Under the pieces are notes generated by a model, which made no database searches, was not told the origin of the DNA, and saw nothing but the letters and a program-made list of their open reading frames with translations. 31,037 bases of DNA, from the IMG/VR virus record IMGVR_UViG_3300044712_000037, positions 1-31,037 of that record; one strand, written 5' to 3'. The first letter of the stretch is position 1; the number at the start of each line of letters is the position of its first letter. The DNA is from a virus. This document shows positions 21,782-29,744 of the stretch, piece after piece. A program made the position numbers and the translations under genes.

Positions 21782-23758
21782 ATGTCAAAAACAGTATTCA
21801 AACTAACGGATGGAACTGAAGCAGATTTTGATTCTAAGACACCTTTGTCTAAAGTAGATGAAATTTTAGCTAAGAATGGATTAGAGCGAGATAAGTCGCA
21901 AAAGCCTTTTGTTGAAAAAGAAGGCATTGCTGGCATGACTGATGAAGCTCTTGCTAAGATTAACTATCCAATTGTTCAAGGTGCTGCAGGTTTAGGTGGT
22001 TTGGCTGGTTTTTTACAAAGAGGTGTAGAGGCTGGCACAGAAAAAATTGCAGAAATGTTAGGGTATACACCAGAACAAGCTCAAGCTGGTCGTATGGCAG
22101 TTAGATTGCCTACTCCTAGCGATATTACTAGAGCTGCTGGTGATGCAGGTGTTCCAATGCGTAGAGCAGAAACAATTGGCGGTAGAGCTGCTCAGAATTT
22201 AGTGCGAAATGTTGTATCTGCTCCTGTAGCTGGTGCTGTAGTTCCATCATTGCTATCTGCTGTAGGTGAAGAAGCTGTGGCTTATCCATTTTTAGGAACT
22301 CCAATGGAGTCTACTGCTAGAACTGCTGGTGCATTGTTTACACCACTAGTTCCTGCTCCTACAATGTTTAGGTCTCCTTTAGAGAGAATGTATGCAGAGT
22401 CTACAAAGCGAGTAACTCCACAAGAGTTATCTACTGCTGAAAGATTACAACAGATGGCATCAAGACAACAGATGCCAATTACATCTGTAGAAGCTATCCA
22501 GCAAACAACAGGCGGTAGAACAAACTTACCAGCTTTGCAAAGACAGCTAGAAGCTAATCCTGCATCTGCACCTTTAATGGCAGAGTTCATGGGTAGTCGT
22601 GGTGAAGAAACATTGTCTACTCTACAAAGAATGTTCCCACAAACAACTAGAGAAAGACTTGGCACAGAAGCTCAAAGAGCAGCAGAAAGAACACTAGCAA
22701 AGACTCAAACAGAGTTAAGCACTTCTCCTGCTGGACAGGCTTTTGAAGCTGTTAAATCTAAAGCAATCCCACCTTCTTGGATGAAAAACCTTGAGAATGA
22801 AAGTGCTGTTCTTGCAGAAGCATCTAGAACTGTAGATAACACAGCTACATATCAAGATATGATGAAGGGTTACAAGGATAACTCTATTGCTAAAATTGAA
22901 GCAATGCGCACTTATCTAAAAGATAAATATGACAATTTAGCAGGTGCTGCAGGTGGTACAACAGTTACAGGCGAAATGAGAGCTTATGACCAAGCTCGCA
23001 AGAAGTTATTAGAAAAAGCAGACTCTCAAATTCCTGATTACAAGGCAGCTAGAGAAAACTACTTCCAAGCGAAAGAAAAGATTGTTGCTCCAGTTCAAGA
23101 AAGCCCTATTGCTAAGATTGCAAAGGATAATGAGGTTTCTGTGCAGTTTGCAGAGGTATTCGCTAAGAATCCTGCTGCTGTGAACTTAACACCACAGAAG
23201 GTCACAATGACAATGAAATCATTGGCTCAGTCTGATGCAGCATTGCCAAAAGACTTCTTAACTCAATATATGAGGTCATCTTTAGAGCAAGTAGAAAGCC
23301 AAGCATCAAGAGCTGCTGGAACTACTGGTGCTAAGTTTGCGAACACTATCGTTAAAAACGCTACACAAAAAGAAAACTTACGAGCTGCATTTAAAGAGGT
23401 TTATGGTCAGTCTGGTGATAGAGCAGCAAGAGGTTTAAATAATCTAATTGATATTCTAGAAGCTCAAGGTCGCAGATTGCCTGCTGGCTCTCCTACTGCT
23501 GAAAAAGGCATGATTGCTGCTGAATCTGTTTCAACTGTTTCAAAAGCTGCAAAGAATCCATTAGAGGCATTGGGAACTGCTTATCAAACCATTTTCTATA
23601 GAAAAGACTATGAGAATGTTGCGAAAGCTATCACTAGTCCAGATGGTATTAAGATTTTAGAAAACATGGCAAAAGCAGGAAAAAATCAGAAACAATTAGC
23701 TACAGGTGCTGTAGAATTGCAGAGATTAATTGATGCTCTTGACGAAGGCGCAGAATAA
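21782..23758 (+). CDS. Large internal virion / ejection protein, 658 aa
   Basis: The product begins with a short domain MSKTVFKLTDGTEADFDSKT - LSKVDEILAKNG, often seen at the start of such proteins. A helical region rich in Ala follows with a possible membrane-active stretch (VSAPVAGAVVPSLLSAVGE, about 140-165). The remaining 450 residues are predominantly helical and charged. No lytic transglycosylase or other enzyme motif is visible, unlike T7 gp16. It is the largest of the ejection-type set and would contribute to the DNA channel. AAGGATATAT precedes the ATG; the tail fibre gene follows. Confidence 0.65.
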   Translation: MSKTVFKLTDGTEADFDSKTPLSKVDEILAKNGLERDKSQKPFVEKEGIAGMTDEALAKINYPIVQGAAGLGGLAGFLQRGVEAGTEKIAEMLGYTPEQAQAGRMAVRLPTPSDITRAAGDAGVPMRRAETIGGRAAQNLVRNVVSAPVAGAVVPSLLSAVGEEAVAYPFLGTPMESTARTAGALFTPLVPAPTMFRSPLERMYAESTKRVTPQELSTAERLQQMASRQQMPITSVEAIQQTTGGRTNLPALQRQLEANPASAPLMAEFMGSRGEETLSTLQRMFPQTTRERLGTEAQRAAERTLAKTQTELSTSPAGQAFEAVKSKAIPPSWMKNLENESAVLAEASRTVDNTATYQDMMKGYKDNSIAKIEAMRTYLKDKYDNLAGAAGGTTVTGEMRAYDQARKKLLEKADSQIPDYKAARENYFQAKEKIVAPVQESPIAKIAKDNEVSVQFAEVFAKNPAAVNLTPQKVTMTMKSLAQSDAALPKDFLTQYMRSSLEQVESQASRAAGTTGAKFANTIVKNATQKENLRAAFKEVYGQSGDRAARGLNNLIDILEAQGRRLPAGSPTAEKGMIAAESVSTVSKAAKNPLEALGTAYQTIFYRKDYENVAKAITSPDGIKILENMAKAGKNQKQLATGAVELQRLIDALDEGAE

Positions 23759-23776
23759 TTAACTAAGGAATAAATC

Positions 23777-26116
23777 ATGGCAAAAGTAAAAATCTCAGAA
23801 TTTGATGTAAACCCAGATAACAATACCGATATTAATAATATTAATATTGCAGAAGGATGCGCACCATCAGGCATTAATAATGCTATTCGTCAATTGATGT
23901 CTGACTTGAAAGAGTTTCAGACAGGCGCAGGTGGCGATTCAATTACTGCTGTAGGAGTTTACTCAGACACAGTAGGAGAAAAGACTTCTGGAGCAGGTGT
24001 CACAGTAGATGGTGTTTTGCTTAAAGATAATGGTATTACTGCTAGTGGCACTAATGTCCTAAGTGGAACTACTATCCCATCAAGCAAGACTCTAGTAGTC
24101 ACTACTGATATTGGCACAAGTGTTCAAGCCTATGATGCTGACACAACTAAGAATGATGTAGCCAATACTTTTACTGCTAATCAGATTATCTCTGTCACAG
24201 ATAACAGCAATGCTGCCCTTCGTATCACTCAGCTAGGCACAGGTAATGCTTTGTTAGTAGAGGATTCTACTAATCCTGATAGTACTCCTTTTGTTGTAAA
24301 TGCTGATGGTTCTGTTGGCATAGGTGTTACAACTCCTACTTCTTTACTTGATATTGCTGCTGATGGAGTTGTTCAACCATTAATTACAAGATATTCAACA
24401 GATGGTAATCCTTCAAGATTATTTTTACGAAAATCTAGAGGTACAAGAAGTTCACCAACTTCAGTAGCATCAGGTGACATAGTTAGTGAATTTACATTCA
24501 GTGCTTATGATGGTGCTAACTTTATTCAAGCAGCTCGCATTGATACAGTCATAGACGGCACTCCTGGCACAAACGATATGCCAGGTCGCTTAGTATTCTC
24601 TACTACTGCTGATGGTGCATCTAGTCCTACAGAGAGAATGAGGATTGATAGTGCTGGTCGTGTTGGTATTGGCGGTAACAGAACAGATACAAATTTAGTA
24701 ATGGCTAAAAGTATCACAGGAGCTACAACTGTATTTGGTTTGCTTAGTAATGGTCAAATTCAATCGGATGTGACAACCCAGTACTATGGATTTAATACTG
24801 GAAATGGCACGCAAGCAGCCAGCTTTACACTTGGTGCATTAAGTCATTACAGAGCTACTCAAGGAACATTTGGTGCTGGTTCAGCAGTAACAACTCAACA
24901 CGGATTTATTGCAGAAAGTACTTTAACAGGTGCAACAAACAACTTCGGCTTCTACTCCAACATAGCAAGTGGCACAGGTCGCTGGAACTTCTATGCTGCT
25001 GGTACTGCTGATAACTATTTTGCTGGTAGTTTAGGTATTGGAACGACTGGTACTGAAGCTAAATTTACTGTTGAATCTGGAACACAGTTTGCAATTGCAT
25101 CTGCAAGAACTACAACATCAATTCTTGCTAGAGGTACTGGAACTGCTGGTGCAGGTGCTTATGGTGGTTCAATTACTTTTGCACAAATTAACTCATCTAG
25201 ACCTTGGGGTGCTATTGCTGGTGTTCAATACTCAACAGATGTAGACCAAGGTGGACTAGCTTTCTTTTATAAATCTGGAGCAACAACAAACGATACTGTT
25301 GTTGAAGGCATGAGATTAGATGCTGCTGGTAATGTAGGTATTGGAACAAGTAGTCCTCAATCAAAACTCCATATTGCTGGTTCTACTTTTGTTACAGGAG
25401 ATACTGGTTTAAGCGGTATTACTGCTGACGGCATTACTACAAGATTCTTAAGCAGCGTTGCATATCTTCAAGCAGTGAATGTGTCATCAGGAACTGTCTT
25501 AGGTGGTAGAGATATATCTCTTGATGGCAATCAGTTGCTATTCAGGACTATTAGCGGAGCATCTTTTACAGAACGCATAAGAATTGATAGCTCTGGTAAC
25601 TTGCTAGTGGGGACTACGAGTGCTACTGGTTCAAGAGCTGATTTTTTCTATGACCCAGGCTCTTCAATAACTCCCGTAATATCAACTCGTCATCAATCTT
25701 CTACTGGCTCATCTTACGCAACTCATTTAAGTTTCTTAAATAATTCTGGAACTCAAGTTGGTTATATTAGTGCAAACGGAAGTGCAACATTTTATGGAAC
25801 ATCATCTGATTATCGCTTAAAAGAAAACATTGCACCAATAACGGGTGCTTTGGCTAAGGTTCAAGAACTAAAACCTGTGACATACAAATGGAAAGCTGAT
25901 GGTTCTAATGGAGAAGGCTTTATTGCTCACGAACTTCAAGAAGTATTACCTGAGTGTGTAGTTGGTGAAAAAGATGCAGTAGATGCAGAAGGCAATCCAC
26001 AGTACCAAGGCATTGATACTTCATTCTTAGTAGCTACATTAACTGCTGCTATTCAAGAACAACAAGCAATCATCAACGACTTAAAAACTCGTATTGAAAC
26101 TTTAGAATCTAAATAA
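23777..26116 (+). CDS. Tail fibre/spike with C-terminal S74 self-cleaving chaperone
   Basis: The N-terminus (MAKVKISEFDVNPDNNTDIN, then GCAPSGINNAIRQLMSDLKE) is the usual virion-binding part of podovirus fibres. The body has repeated beta segments with GIG(T/G) turns (VGIGVTTPTSLLDIA, GRVGIGGNRTD, SLGIGTTGTEA, NVGIGTSSPQSKLHIAG). Residues 676-779 are an intramolecular chaperone of the peptidase S74 family: SSDYRLKENI, with Ser677 and Lys682 in the Ser-x4-Lys dyad spacing, LKPVTYKWKADG, GFIAHELQEVLPE and a final coiled coil. It helps the fibre fold as a trimer and is then cut off before the Ser. This protein is probably the main receptor-binding fibre. Confidence 0.9.
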   Translation: MAKVKISEFDVNPDNNTDINNINIAEGCAPSGINNAIRQLMSDLKEFQTGAGGDSITAVGVYSDTVGEKTSGAGVTVDGVLLKDNGITASGTNVLSGTTIPSSKTLVVTTDIGTSVQAYDADTTKNDVANTFTANQIISVTDNSNAALRITQLGTGNALLVEDSTNPDSTPFVVNADGSVGIGVTTPTSLLDIAADGVVQPLITRYSTDGNPSRLFLRKSRGTRSSPTSVASGDIVSEFTFSAYDGANFIQAARIDTVIDGTPGTNDMPGRLVFSTTADGASSPTERMRIDSAGRVGIGGNRTDTNLVMAKSITGATTVFGLLSNGQIQSDVTTQYYGFNTGNGTQAASFTLGALSHYRATQGTFGAGSAVTTQHGFIAESTLTGATNNFGFYSNIASGTGRWNFYAAGTADNYFAGSLGIGTTGTEAKFTVESGTQFAIASARTTTSILARGTGTAGAGAYGGSITFAQINSSRPWGAIAGVQYSTDVDQGGLAFFYKSGATTNDTVVEGMRLDAAGNVGIGTSSPQSKLHIAGSTFVTGDTGLSGITADGITTRFLSSVAYLQAVNVSSGTVLGGRDISLDGNQLLFRTISGASFTERIRIDSSGNLLVGTTSATGSRADFFYDPGSSITPVISTRHQSSTGSSYATHLSFLNNSGTQVGYISANGSATFYGTSSDYRLKENIAPITGALAKVQELKPVTYKWKADGSNGEGFIAHELQEVLPECVVGEKDAVDAEGNPQYQGIDTSFLVATLTAAIQEQQAIINDLKTRIETLESK

Positions 26117-26126
26117 GGAGTAATAA

Positions 26127-26315
26127 ATGCCTACACTATCAGTAGAACTAACTGAAGAACAATATGCTCGCTACAAAGCTGGGTTTAAAAAGCTACAGCA
26201 GATGGAAGATGAGCCAACTGATGAGCAGTTAATTGCTCAGTTAAAGCGAGAGGCATCAGCTATTACTTATGCTGCTGAGATTGGAGCTGATGATGGTTCT
26301 AATTGGAGTTTCTAG
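26127..26315 (+). CDS. Hypothetical protein after tail fibre, 62 aa
   Basis: The product starts MPTLSVELTEEQYARYKAGF and is acidic with a helical centre and a C-terminal AAEIGADDGSNWSF. No family is recognised; small proteins in this position are sometimes fibre assembly factors, but nothing here shows it. The start is well supported by TAAGGAGTAATAA. A further small membrane ORF begins inside its 3' end (26293). Confidence 0.6.
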   Translation: MPTLSVELTEEQYARYKAGFKKLQQMEDEPTDEQLIAQLKREASAITYAAEIGADDGSNWSF

Positions 26316-26373
26316 CATTATAATTTTGGCAGTATCTTTATATTATTTTGCTAAAGATACTTTTGATTATTAA
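26293..26373 (+). CDS. Tiny membrane protein, 26 aa, at the start of the lysis region
   Basis: This ORF is in another frame from the 62-aa gene whose end it overlaps. The product starts MVLIGVSSIIILAVSLYYFA and ends KDTFDY: a single transmembrane helix with a short polar tail. A GGAG lies 6 bases before this ATG (an adjacent in-frame ATG at 26290 is too close). It sits just upstream of the lysis genes, where small membrane proteins are common. No family is recognised; the stretch 26316-26388 otherwise has no gene. Confidence 0.5.
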   Translation: MVLIGVSSIIILAVSLYYFAKDTFDY

Positions 26374-26388
26374 CTAAAGGAGAAAGTA

Positions 26389-26613
26389 ATGGGAAAAGAT
26401 AAAAAGACCCCAGTAACTGTAAATGGTAAAGAGTATCAATTTGAGGACATGACTGCAGAGCAACAATTGCTTTGTAATCATTGTTTTGATTTAGATAGAA
26501 AGATTGCTTCAGCAAAGTTCAACCTTGACCAATTATCAATAGGTAAGGATGCTTTTGTTAAATTGCTTGAGGAGTCTCTATCAAAACCTAAAGACGAACC
26601 TAAAACGGAGTAG
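26389..26613 (+). CDS. DUF6447-like phage protein, 74 aa
   Basis: The product starts MGKDKKTPVTVNGKEYQFED, followed by MTAEQQLLCNHCFDLDRKIA and a helix with QLSIGKDAFVKLLEESL. The order VNGKEYxxxDMTxEQ, helix with Asp-hydrophobic-x-Ile, and a final helix resembles DUF6447, a short phage protein often placed beside lysis or tail genes; function unknown. An AAAGGAGAAAGTA ribosome site supports the start. Its stop TAG is close to the next start. Confidence 0.65.
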   Translation: MGKDKKTPVTVNGKEYQFEDMTAEQQLLCNHCFDLDRKIASAKFNLDQLSIGKDAFVKLLEESLSKPKDEPKTE

Positions 26614-26618
26614 TGAGT

Positions 26619-26834
26619 ATGACAACCGACAATGGAGTAGACCTTTACAAGTATGGCAAGTTGGTCGCACAAGTAGAGGCTATGGAAAAGAAAATAGATA
26701 AGCTAGAAGTAGGCATGGAAGAACTGTTAGCATTAGCTAATCGCTCTAAAGGTGGCTTCTGGATGGGTATGACTATTGCCTCTATTGTCGGTGGTGTTGT
26801 TACTTTTATTACAAGTCATTGGACTCTTAAATGA
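26619..26834 (+). CDS. Small coiled-coil plus single-TM protein, possible holin partner
   Basis: I choose ATG 26619 (MTTDNGVDLYKYGKLVAQVE) with GGAG eight bases upstream; GTG 26613 is an alternative. Residues 10-42 are a charged coiled coil (AQVEAMEKKIDKLEVGMEEL), and the C-terminus is one transmembrane helix (GFWMGMTIASIVGGVVTFIT). This layout is like haemolysin XhlA-type or other lysis-associated membrane proteins of phages. It overlaps the next gene by 4 bp (ATGA), and that gene is holin-like, so the two may act together in membrane lysis. Confidence 0.6.
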   Translation: MTTDNGVDLYKYGKLVAQVEAMEKKIDKLEVGMEELLALANRSKGGFWMGMTIASIVGGVVTFITSHWTLK

Positions 26835-27298
26835 TTGAAGCGGTCTTATCTTTTTTAGGTGGCTCTGCCTTCCGCATGATTTGGGGTGAAGTTTCTGCCT
26901 ATTTTGTAAAGAAACAAGAACACTCTCAAGAAGTAGAAAGAATGAGATTGCAAGGTGAGCTAGACGATAAAGCCCATGCTAGAAACCTAGAATCTATGAA
27001 GTTACAGTCAGAGCTTGGTATCAAGCAAATCCAAGTTAAAGCTGAATCAGATGTCGCTATAGAAGAAGCTGTGGCATTTACAGAGGCTATTAAACAGTCT
27101 TATAAGCCTAGCGGAGTTCTTTGGATTGATGCTTGGAACGCTTCTATCAGACCACAGTATGCAGAGGTAGCATTAATCCTATGGGGTCTAAAGCTATATC
27201 AGCAGAGCTTTGTAATGGATAGCTTTGACATTGGTCTTATGGCTGTTATTGCTGGTTATTTCTTTGCGGATAGAACCCTAAGACGATTGCAAAAATGA
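26831..27298 (+). CDS. Holin-like membrane protein with central coiled coil
   Basis: The 155-aa product begins with a hydrophobic helix (MIEAVLSFLGGSAFRMIWGE), followed by a long coiled coil (KQEHSQEVERMRLQGELDDK and onward). Two membrane segments follow: YAEVALILWGLKLYQQSF and IGLMAVIAGYFFADRTLRR. The ending GYFFADRTLRR resembles the 3TM phage holin group (GTA-holin-like). It lies directly before the lysozyme gene and overlaps it by 4 bp, the expected position for the pore-forming lysis protein. Because the lysozyme lacks its own export signal, such a protein is needed. Confidence 0.7.
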   Translation: MIEAVLSFLGGSAFRMIWGEVSAYFVKKQEHSQEVERMRLQGELDDKAHARNLESMKLQSELGIKQIQVKAESDVAIEEAVAFTEAIKQSYKPSGVLWIDAWNASIRPQYAEVALILWGLKLYQQSFVMDSFDIGLMAVIAGYFFADRTLRRLQK

Positions 27299-27741
27299 TT
27301 TCCAAAGAAGCAATAGCTCTCATAAAGCATTTTGAGGGTTTTCGCTCTAAACCTTACTTATGTAGTGCCTCAGTTCCCACCATTGGTTATGGGTCTACAT
27401 TTTACAAAGATGGCACTAAGGTAACCCTAAATGACAAAGCAATTGATATTGATACTGGTAATGATTTATTTGACCATTCGCTATCTACTATCTTCATTCC
27501 TTCTGTATTGCGCCTTTGCCCTGTTTTGGTTAATTACCCAAATAAATTGGGTGCTATTATTAGCTTTGCTTACAATCTTGGTGCTGGTAATTTAAAGGCA
27601 AGCACTCTTAGACAAAAGATTAATCAAGAGAAGTGGGATGAGGCTGCCGACCAGTTATTGAGGTGGAATATGGCTGGTGGCAAAGTCAGTAATGGACTCA
27701 AAAGGCGGAGAGAAGCTGAGAAAGTCTTGTTCTTGTCATAA
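27295..27741 (+). CDS. Endolysin, T4-type lysozyme (GH24)
   Basis: The 148-aa muramidase cuts the glycan backbone of peptidoglycan. Its catalytic set follows the E-8aa-(D/C)-5aa-T rule: Glu14 in HFEGF, Cys23 in YLCSASVPT and Thr29 before IGYG. Further family motifs are AIISFAYNLGAGNLKASTLR and the C-terminal GLKRRREAE. There is no N-terminal signal or anchor, so it is a cytoplasmic canonical endolysin released by a holin. It is translationally coupled to the holin-like gene. Confidence 0.93.
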   Translation: MISKEAIALIKHFEGFRSKPYLCSASVPTIGYGSTFYKDGTKVTLNDKAIDIDTGNDLFDHSLSTIFIPSVLRLCPVLVNYPNKLGAIISFAYNLGAGNLKASTLRQKINQEKWDEAADQLLRWNMAGGKVSNGLKRRREAEKVLFLS

Positions 27742-27755
27742 ATCTATAGGATACT

Positions 27756-28103
27756 ATGCAGATGAAATTAGTAACTCCACCAACTGTTCAAGCAGTATAT
27801 GAGATGTTAATTTGTCTGCCACCATTCAATCGGTGGAATTTACCACCATCTAAACAAGTAGGGTTTGAAGTCCACAAAGACCCTACCTGCTTGGGTGAAT
27901 ACGAGCCAGAACCCCATGTCATCAGAATATCTGAGGCTAAAAATGGGCATCTGGATACTGTTGTAAAAACTGTAGCCCATGAGATTATCCATATGAGGCT
28001 ATACCTAAAGGGATGCAAGAACTGGGATAAGCATGATGCAAACTTTAATGAGTTATCCCATAAGATTGCTATTACTTTAGGATTTGACCCAAAGGAACTT
28101 TAA
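27756..28103 (+). CDS. Zinc metallopeptidase-like protein (HEIIH motif)
   Basis: The 115-aa product contains the zincin motif HEIIH at 75-79 within VVKTVAHEIIHMRLYLKG, followed by HDANFNELSHKIA, where His93 is a likely third ligand. This is like small SprT/WLM-type phage peptidases. The first half (KQVGFEVHKDPTCLGEYEPE followed by HVIRISEAKNGHLDT) supplies the strand before the helix. Substrate is unknown. AGGA lies four bases before ATG 27756; a second ATG two codons later is possible. Its stop overlaps the phosphoesterase start (TAATG). Placement after the endolysin suggests late expression. Confidence 0.7.
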   Translation: MQMKLVTPPTVQAVYEMLICLPPFNRWNLPPSKQVGFEVHKDPTCLGEYEPEPHVIRISEAKNGHLDTVVKTVAHEIIHMRLYLKGCKNWDKHDANFNELSHKIAITLGFDPKEL

Positions 28104-29119
28104 TGGTTAAGGCATCTTGTAGCGAAGTAGAGTTTATAAGATTATTCAAAGAGCTTGGCTCTCCTCAAGCAGTCGCTAATTATCTAGGGGTTACTGTTAG
28201 GAATGTATACCGCAGAAGAAGCGATTTAGCCACAAAAGGCATTGTCCTAGAGACTACAAACCCAATGGGTAACACAGTCAAGTTTGACAAAGAAGGGCTA
28301 AAGGAAAAGGTAGAGCAAAGAATCCAACAAGCCCATCACAATGTCCGCAGAGGTATTGCAATGGAGAAGGGCAGAGTCATTGTCTTTAGTGATGCTCATA
28401 TAATTCCTGACTACAACACCACAGCATCAAGAGCTTTGCTAGAGTGCATTAAAGAATTTAAGCCAGAGGTCATTGTTTGTAATGGTGATGCCTTTGATGG
28501 TCAGCGATTAAGCAGATTCCCAAGAGTAGGATTTGACCAAACCTATACAGTTAAGCAAGAGCTAGATGCCTGTGTTGAATACCTTGGTGAGGTAGAGAAA
28601 GCATCAACCTTCAAGTCTAATTTAATCTGGACTCTTGGTAACCACGATATGCGATTTGAGTCTATGCTTGCTAACAGCTCGGCTCATAACTATGAAGGTA
28701 TCAAAGGGTTTACCCTTAAAGACCACTTCCCATTATGGCAGTCTTGCTGGAGCTATTGGATTAATGACAATACTCAGATTAAGCACAGACACAAAGGTGG
28801 ATACAATGCTGGTCGAGCCAATGTCCAAGCAAGCTCTGTGCATACTGTTACAGGGCATACCCATGTCTTAACTGTGCATCCATTCACTACCCTAAACCCA
28901 GCATTTACTATGGGAACTATCTATGGTGTGCAGACTGGAACTTTAGCTAATCCTTATGGGCAGCAGTTCAGTTATATGGAAGATTCAGCCAGAGACCACA
29001 GAAGCGGTTTTGCCATGCTTACCTATGAAAGAGGGCAACTGCTACCACCTGAGTTAATTCAAGTCTGGGATGAAGGTGCTGGTGAAGTTACTTTCCGAGG
29101 AAAGATTTGGACTGTTTAA
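28103..29119 (+). CDS. Calcineurin-like metallophosphoesterase with N-terminal HTH
   Basis: The first 45 residues form a helix-turn-helix (LGSPQAVANYLGVTVRNVYR), so the protein probably binds nucleic acid. Residues 91-260 carry the two-metal phosphoesterase motifs: FSDAHI (95-100), NGDAFDG (127-133), GNHD (179-182) and GHTH (251-254), with His247 before the last. Proteins with this combination occur in many podoviruses and siphoviruses; they are thought to act on DNA or nucleotides, but the reaction is not settled. It is the last plus-strand gene. No terminator follows; the first AACTTTACAA repeat starts within its final codon and stop. Confidence 0.85.
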   Translation: MVKASCSEVEFIRLFKELGSPQAVANYLGVTVRNVYRRRSDLATKGIVLETTNPMGNTVKFDKEGLKEKVEQRIQQAHHNVRRGIAMEKGRVIVFSDAHIIPDYNTTASRALLECIKEFKPEVIVCNGDAFDGQRLSRFPRVGFDQTYTVKQELDACVEYLGEVEKASTFKSNLIWTLGNHDMRFESMLANSSAHNYEGIKGFTLKDHFPLWQSCWSYWINDNTQIKHRHKGGYNAGRANVQASSVHTVTGHTHVLTVHPFTTLNPAFTMGTIYGVQTGTLANPYGQQFSYMEDSARDHRSGFAMLTYERGQLLPPELIQVWDEGAGEVTFRGKIWTV

Positions 29120-29199
29120 CTTTACAATCACCTGCCAATAACTTTACAAAATGTTTCTTAAACTTTACAAAAGTGCATGAAATTTTAGTCAATTTACAA
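29118..29199. repeat. Iteron-like AACTTTACAA direct repeats
   Basis: Three perfect copies of AACTTTACAA lie at 29118-29127, 29140-29149 and 29161-29170, spaced 22 and 21 bp (two helical turns). A fourth, degenerate CAATTTACAA lies at 29190-29199, inside the end of the next minus-strand gene. They occupy the gap between convergent operons, where a promoter is not expected. They may bind a replication initiator or regulator. I see no terminator hairpin in this gap. Confidence 0.6.
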
Positions 29200-29398
29200 A
29201 TATACTAACTATTCCTGCTAGATAAATAAGAACTGCTACAAGCTCCACCAAGAGCAAAGCGTTATCTCTGTATAGGTAGCCTTGGACTGTCCACAGAAAA
29301 CTGCCTACAAGCCCAAATAAGAGGTTTAAAGGGTATATATTGAGACTAGTAAGGGCTATACCGCATAAACACAGTATAGTTCCTGACCATCTAATCAT
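29189..29398 (-). CDS. DUF6552-like small membrane protein, 69 aa
   Basis: The product starts MIRWSGTILCLCGIALTSLN and has about three hydrophobic helices: 5-20, then LNLLFGLVGSFLWTVQGYL, then LLLVELVAVLIYLAGIVSIF, with a short YRDN loop. The pattern TSLNIYPLNLLFGLVGSFLW and the polar RDNALLLVE turn resemble DUF6552, small membrane proteins common in phages of aquatic bacteria. Function is unknown. It is the last gene of the minus-strand operon, reading toward the iteron-like repeats. Its ATG overlaps the stop of the previous 33-aa ORF. Confidence 0.7.
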   Translation of the reverse strand: MIRWSGTILCLCGIALTSLNIYPLNLLFGLVGSFLWTVQGYLYRDNALLLVELVAVLIYLAGIVSIFVN

Positions 29399-29496
29399 TG
29401 CAAGCTCGCTAAATATTGTTCCATTGTTCGTCTAATAGCTTCTCTGATTACTTCTAGTTCTTCTTCTGAGAGGGTAAAGTCTTTTTCTAAGTTCAT
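29395..29496 (-). CDS. Hypothetical small acidic protein, 33 aa
   Basis: The ORF starts at ATG 29496 and ends at TGA 29395-29397. The product starts MNLEKDFTLSEEELEVIREA and ends AIRRTMEQYLASLQ, a single charged helix. Both ends overlap neighbouring genes as ATGA, the same linking used all along this operon, and no other reading frame covers this stretch. That makes a real gene likely despite its size. No family recognised. Confidence 0.55.
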   Translation of the reverse strand: MNLEKDFTLSEEELEVIREAIRRTMEQYLASLQ

Positions 29497-29744
29497 TTCT
29501 TTTTAGCCTTTTTAACTGGTTCTTGAAGTTGTCTGTATATCAATAATAATTTGTGAACTCTGTCATCCAATTTGGACTCTATATCGTTAAGAATATCTGA
29601 GGCAGCCCACAATGCGCCAGAGTCATCACCTAAAGCTCTTTCTGCGCAGATGGCAATTATAGACTGACAACTATTTACTTTACAGCTCAATTGCTCAATT
29701 TCATTGACCTGAGTCCAAAAATCTTTTGCTAGTTCTTCATTCAT
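29493..29744 (-). CDS. Hypothetical helical protein, 83 aa
   Basis: The product starts MNEELAKDFWTQVNEIEQLS, has Cys residues in CKVNSCQSIIAICAE and a long helix to the end (ESKLDDRVHKLLLIYRQLQE). It ends PVKKAKKK, a variant of the KKASEK ending shared by upstream genes in the operon. No known domain. It is linked by ATGA overlap at both ends. Confidence 0.65.
   Translation of the reverse strand: MNEELAKDFWTQVNEIEQLSCKVNSCQSIIAICAERALGDDSGALWAASDILNDIESKLDDRVHKLLLIYRQLQEPVKKAKKK

Noticed and set aside
25038-25244. 68-aa Leu-rich ORF inside the tail fibre gene
   Set aside because: It is a frame shadow of the beta-rich fibre sequence, with a biased composition and no ribosome site of its own.
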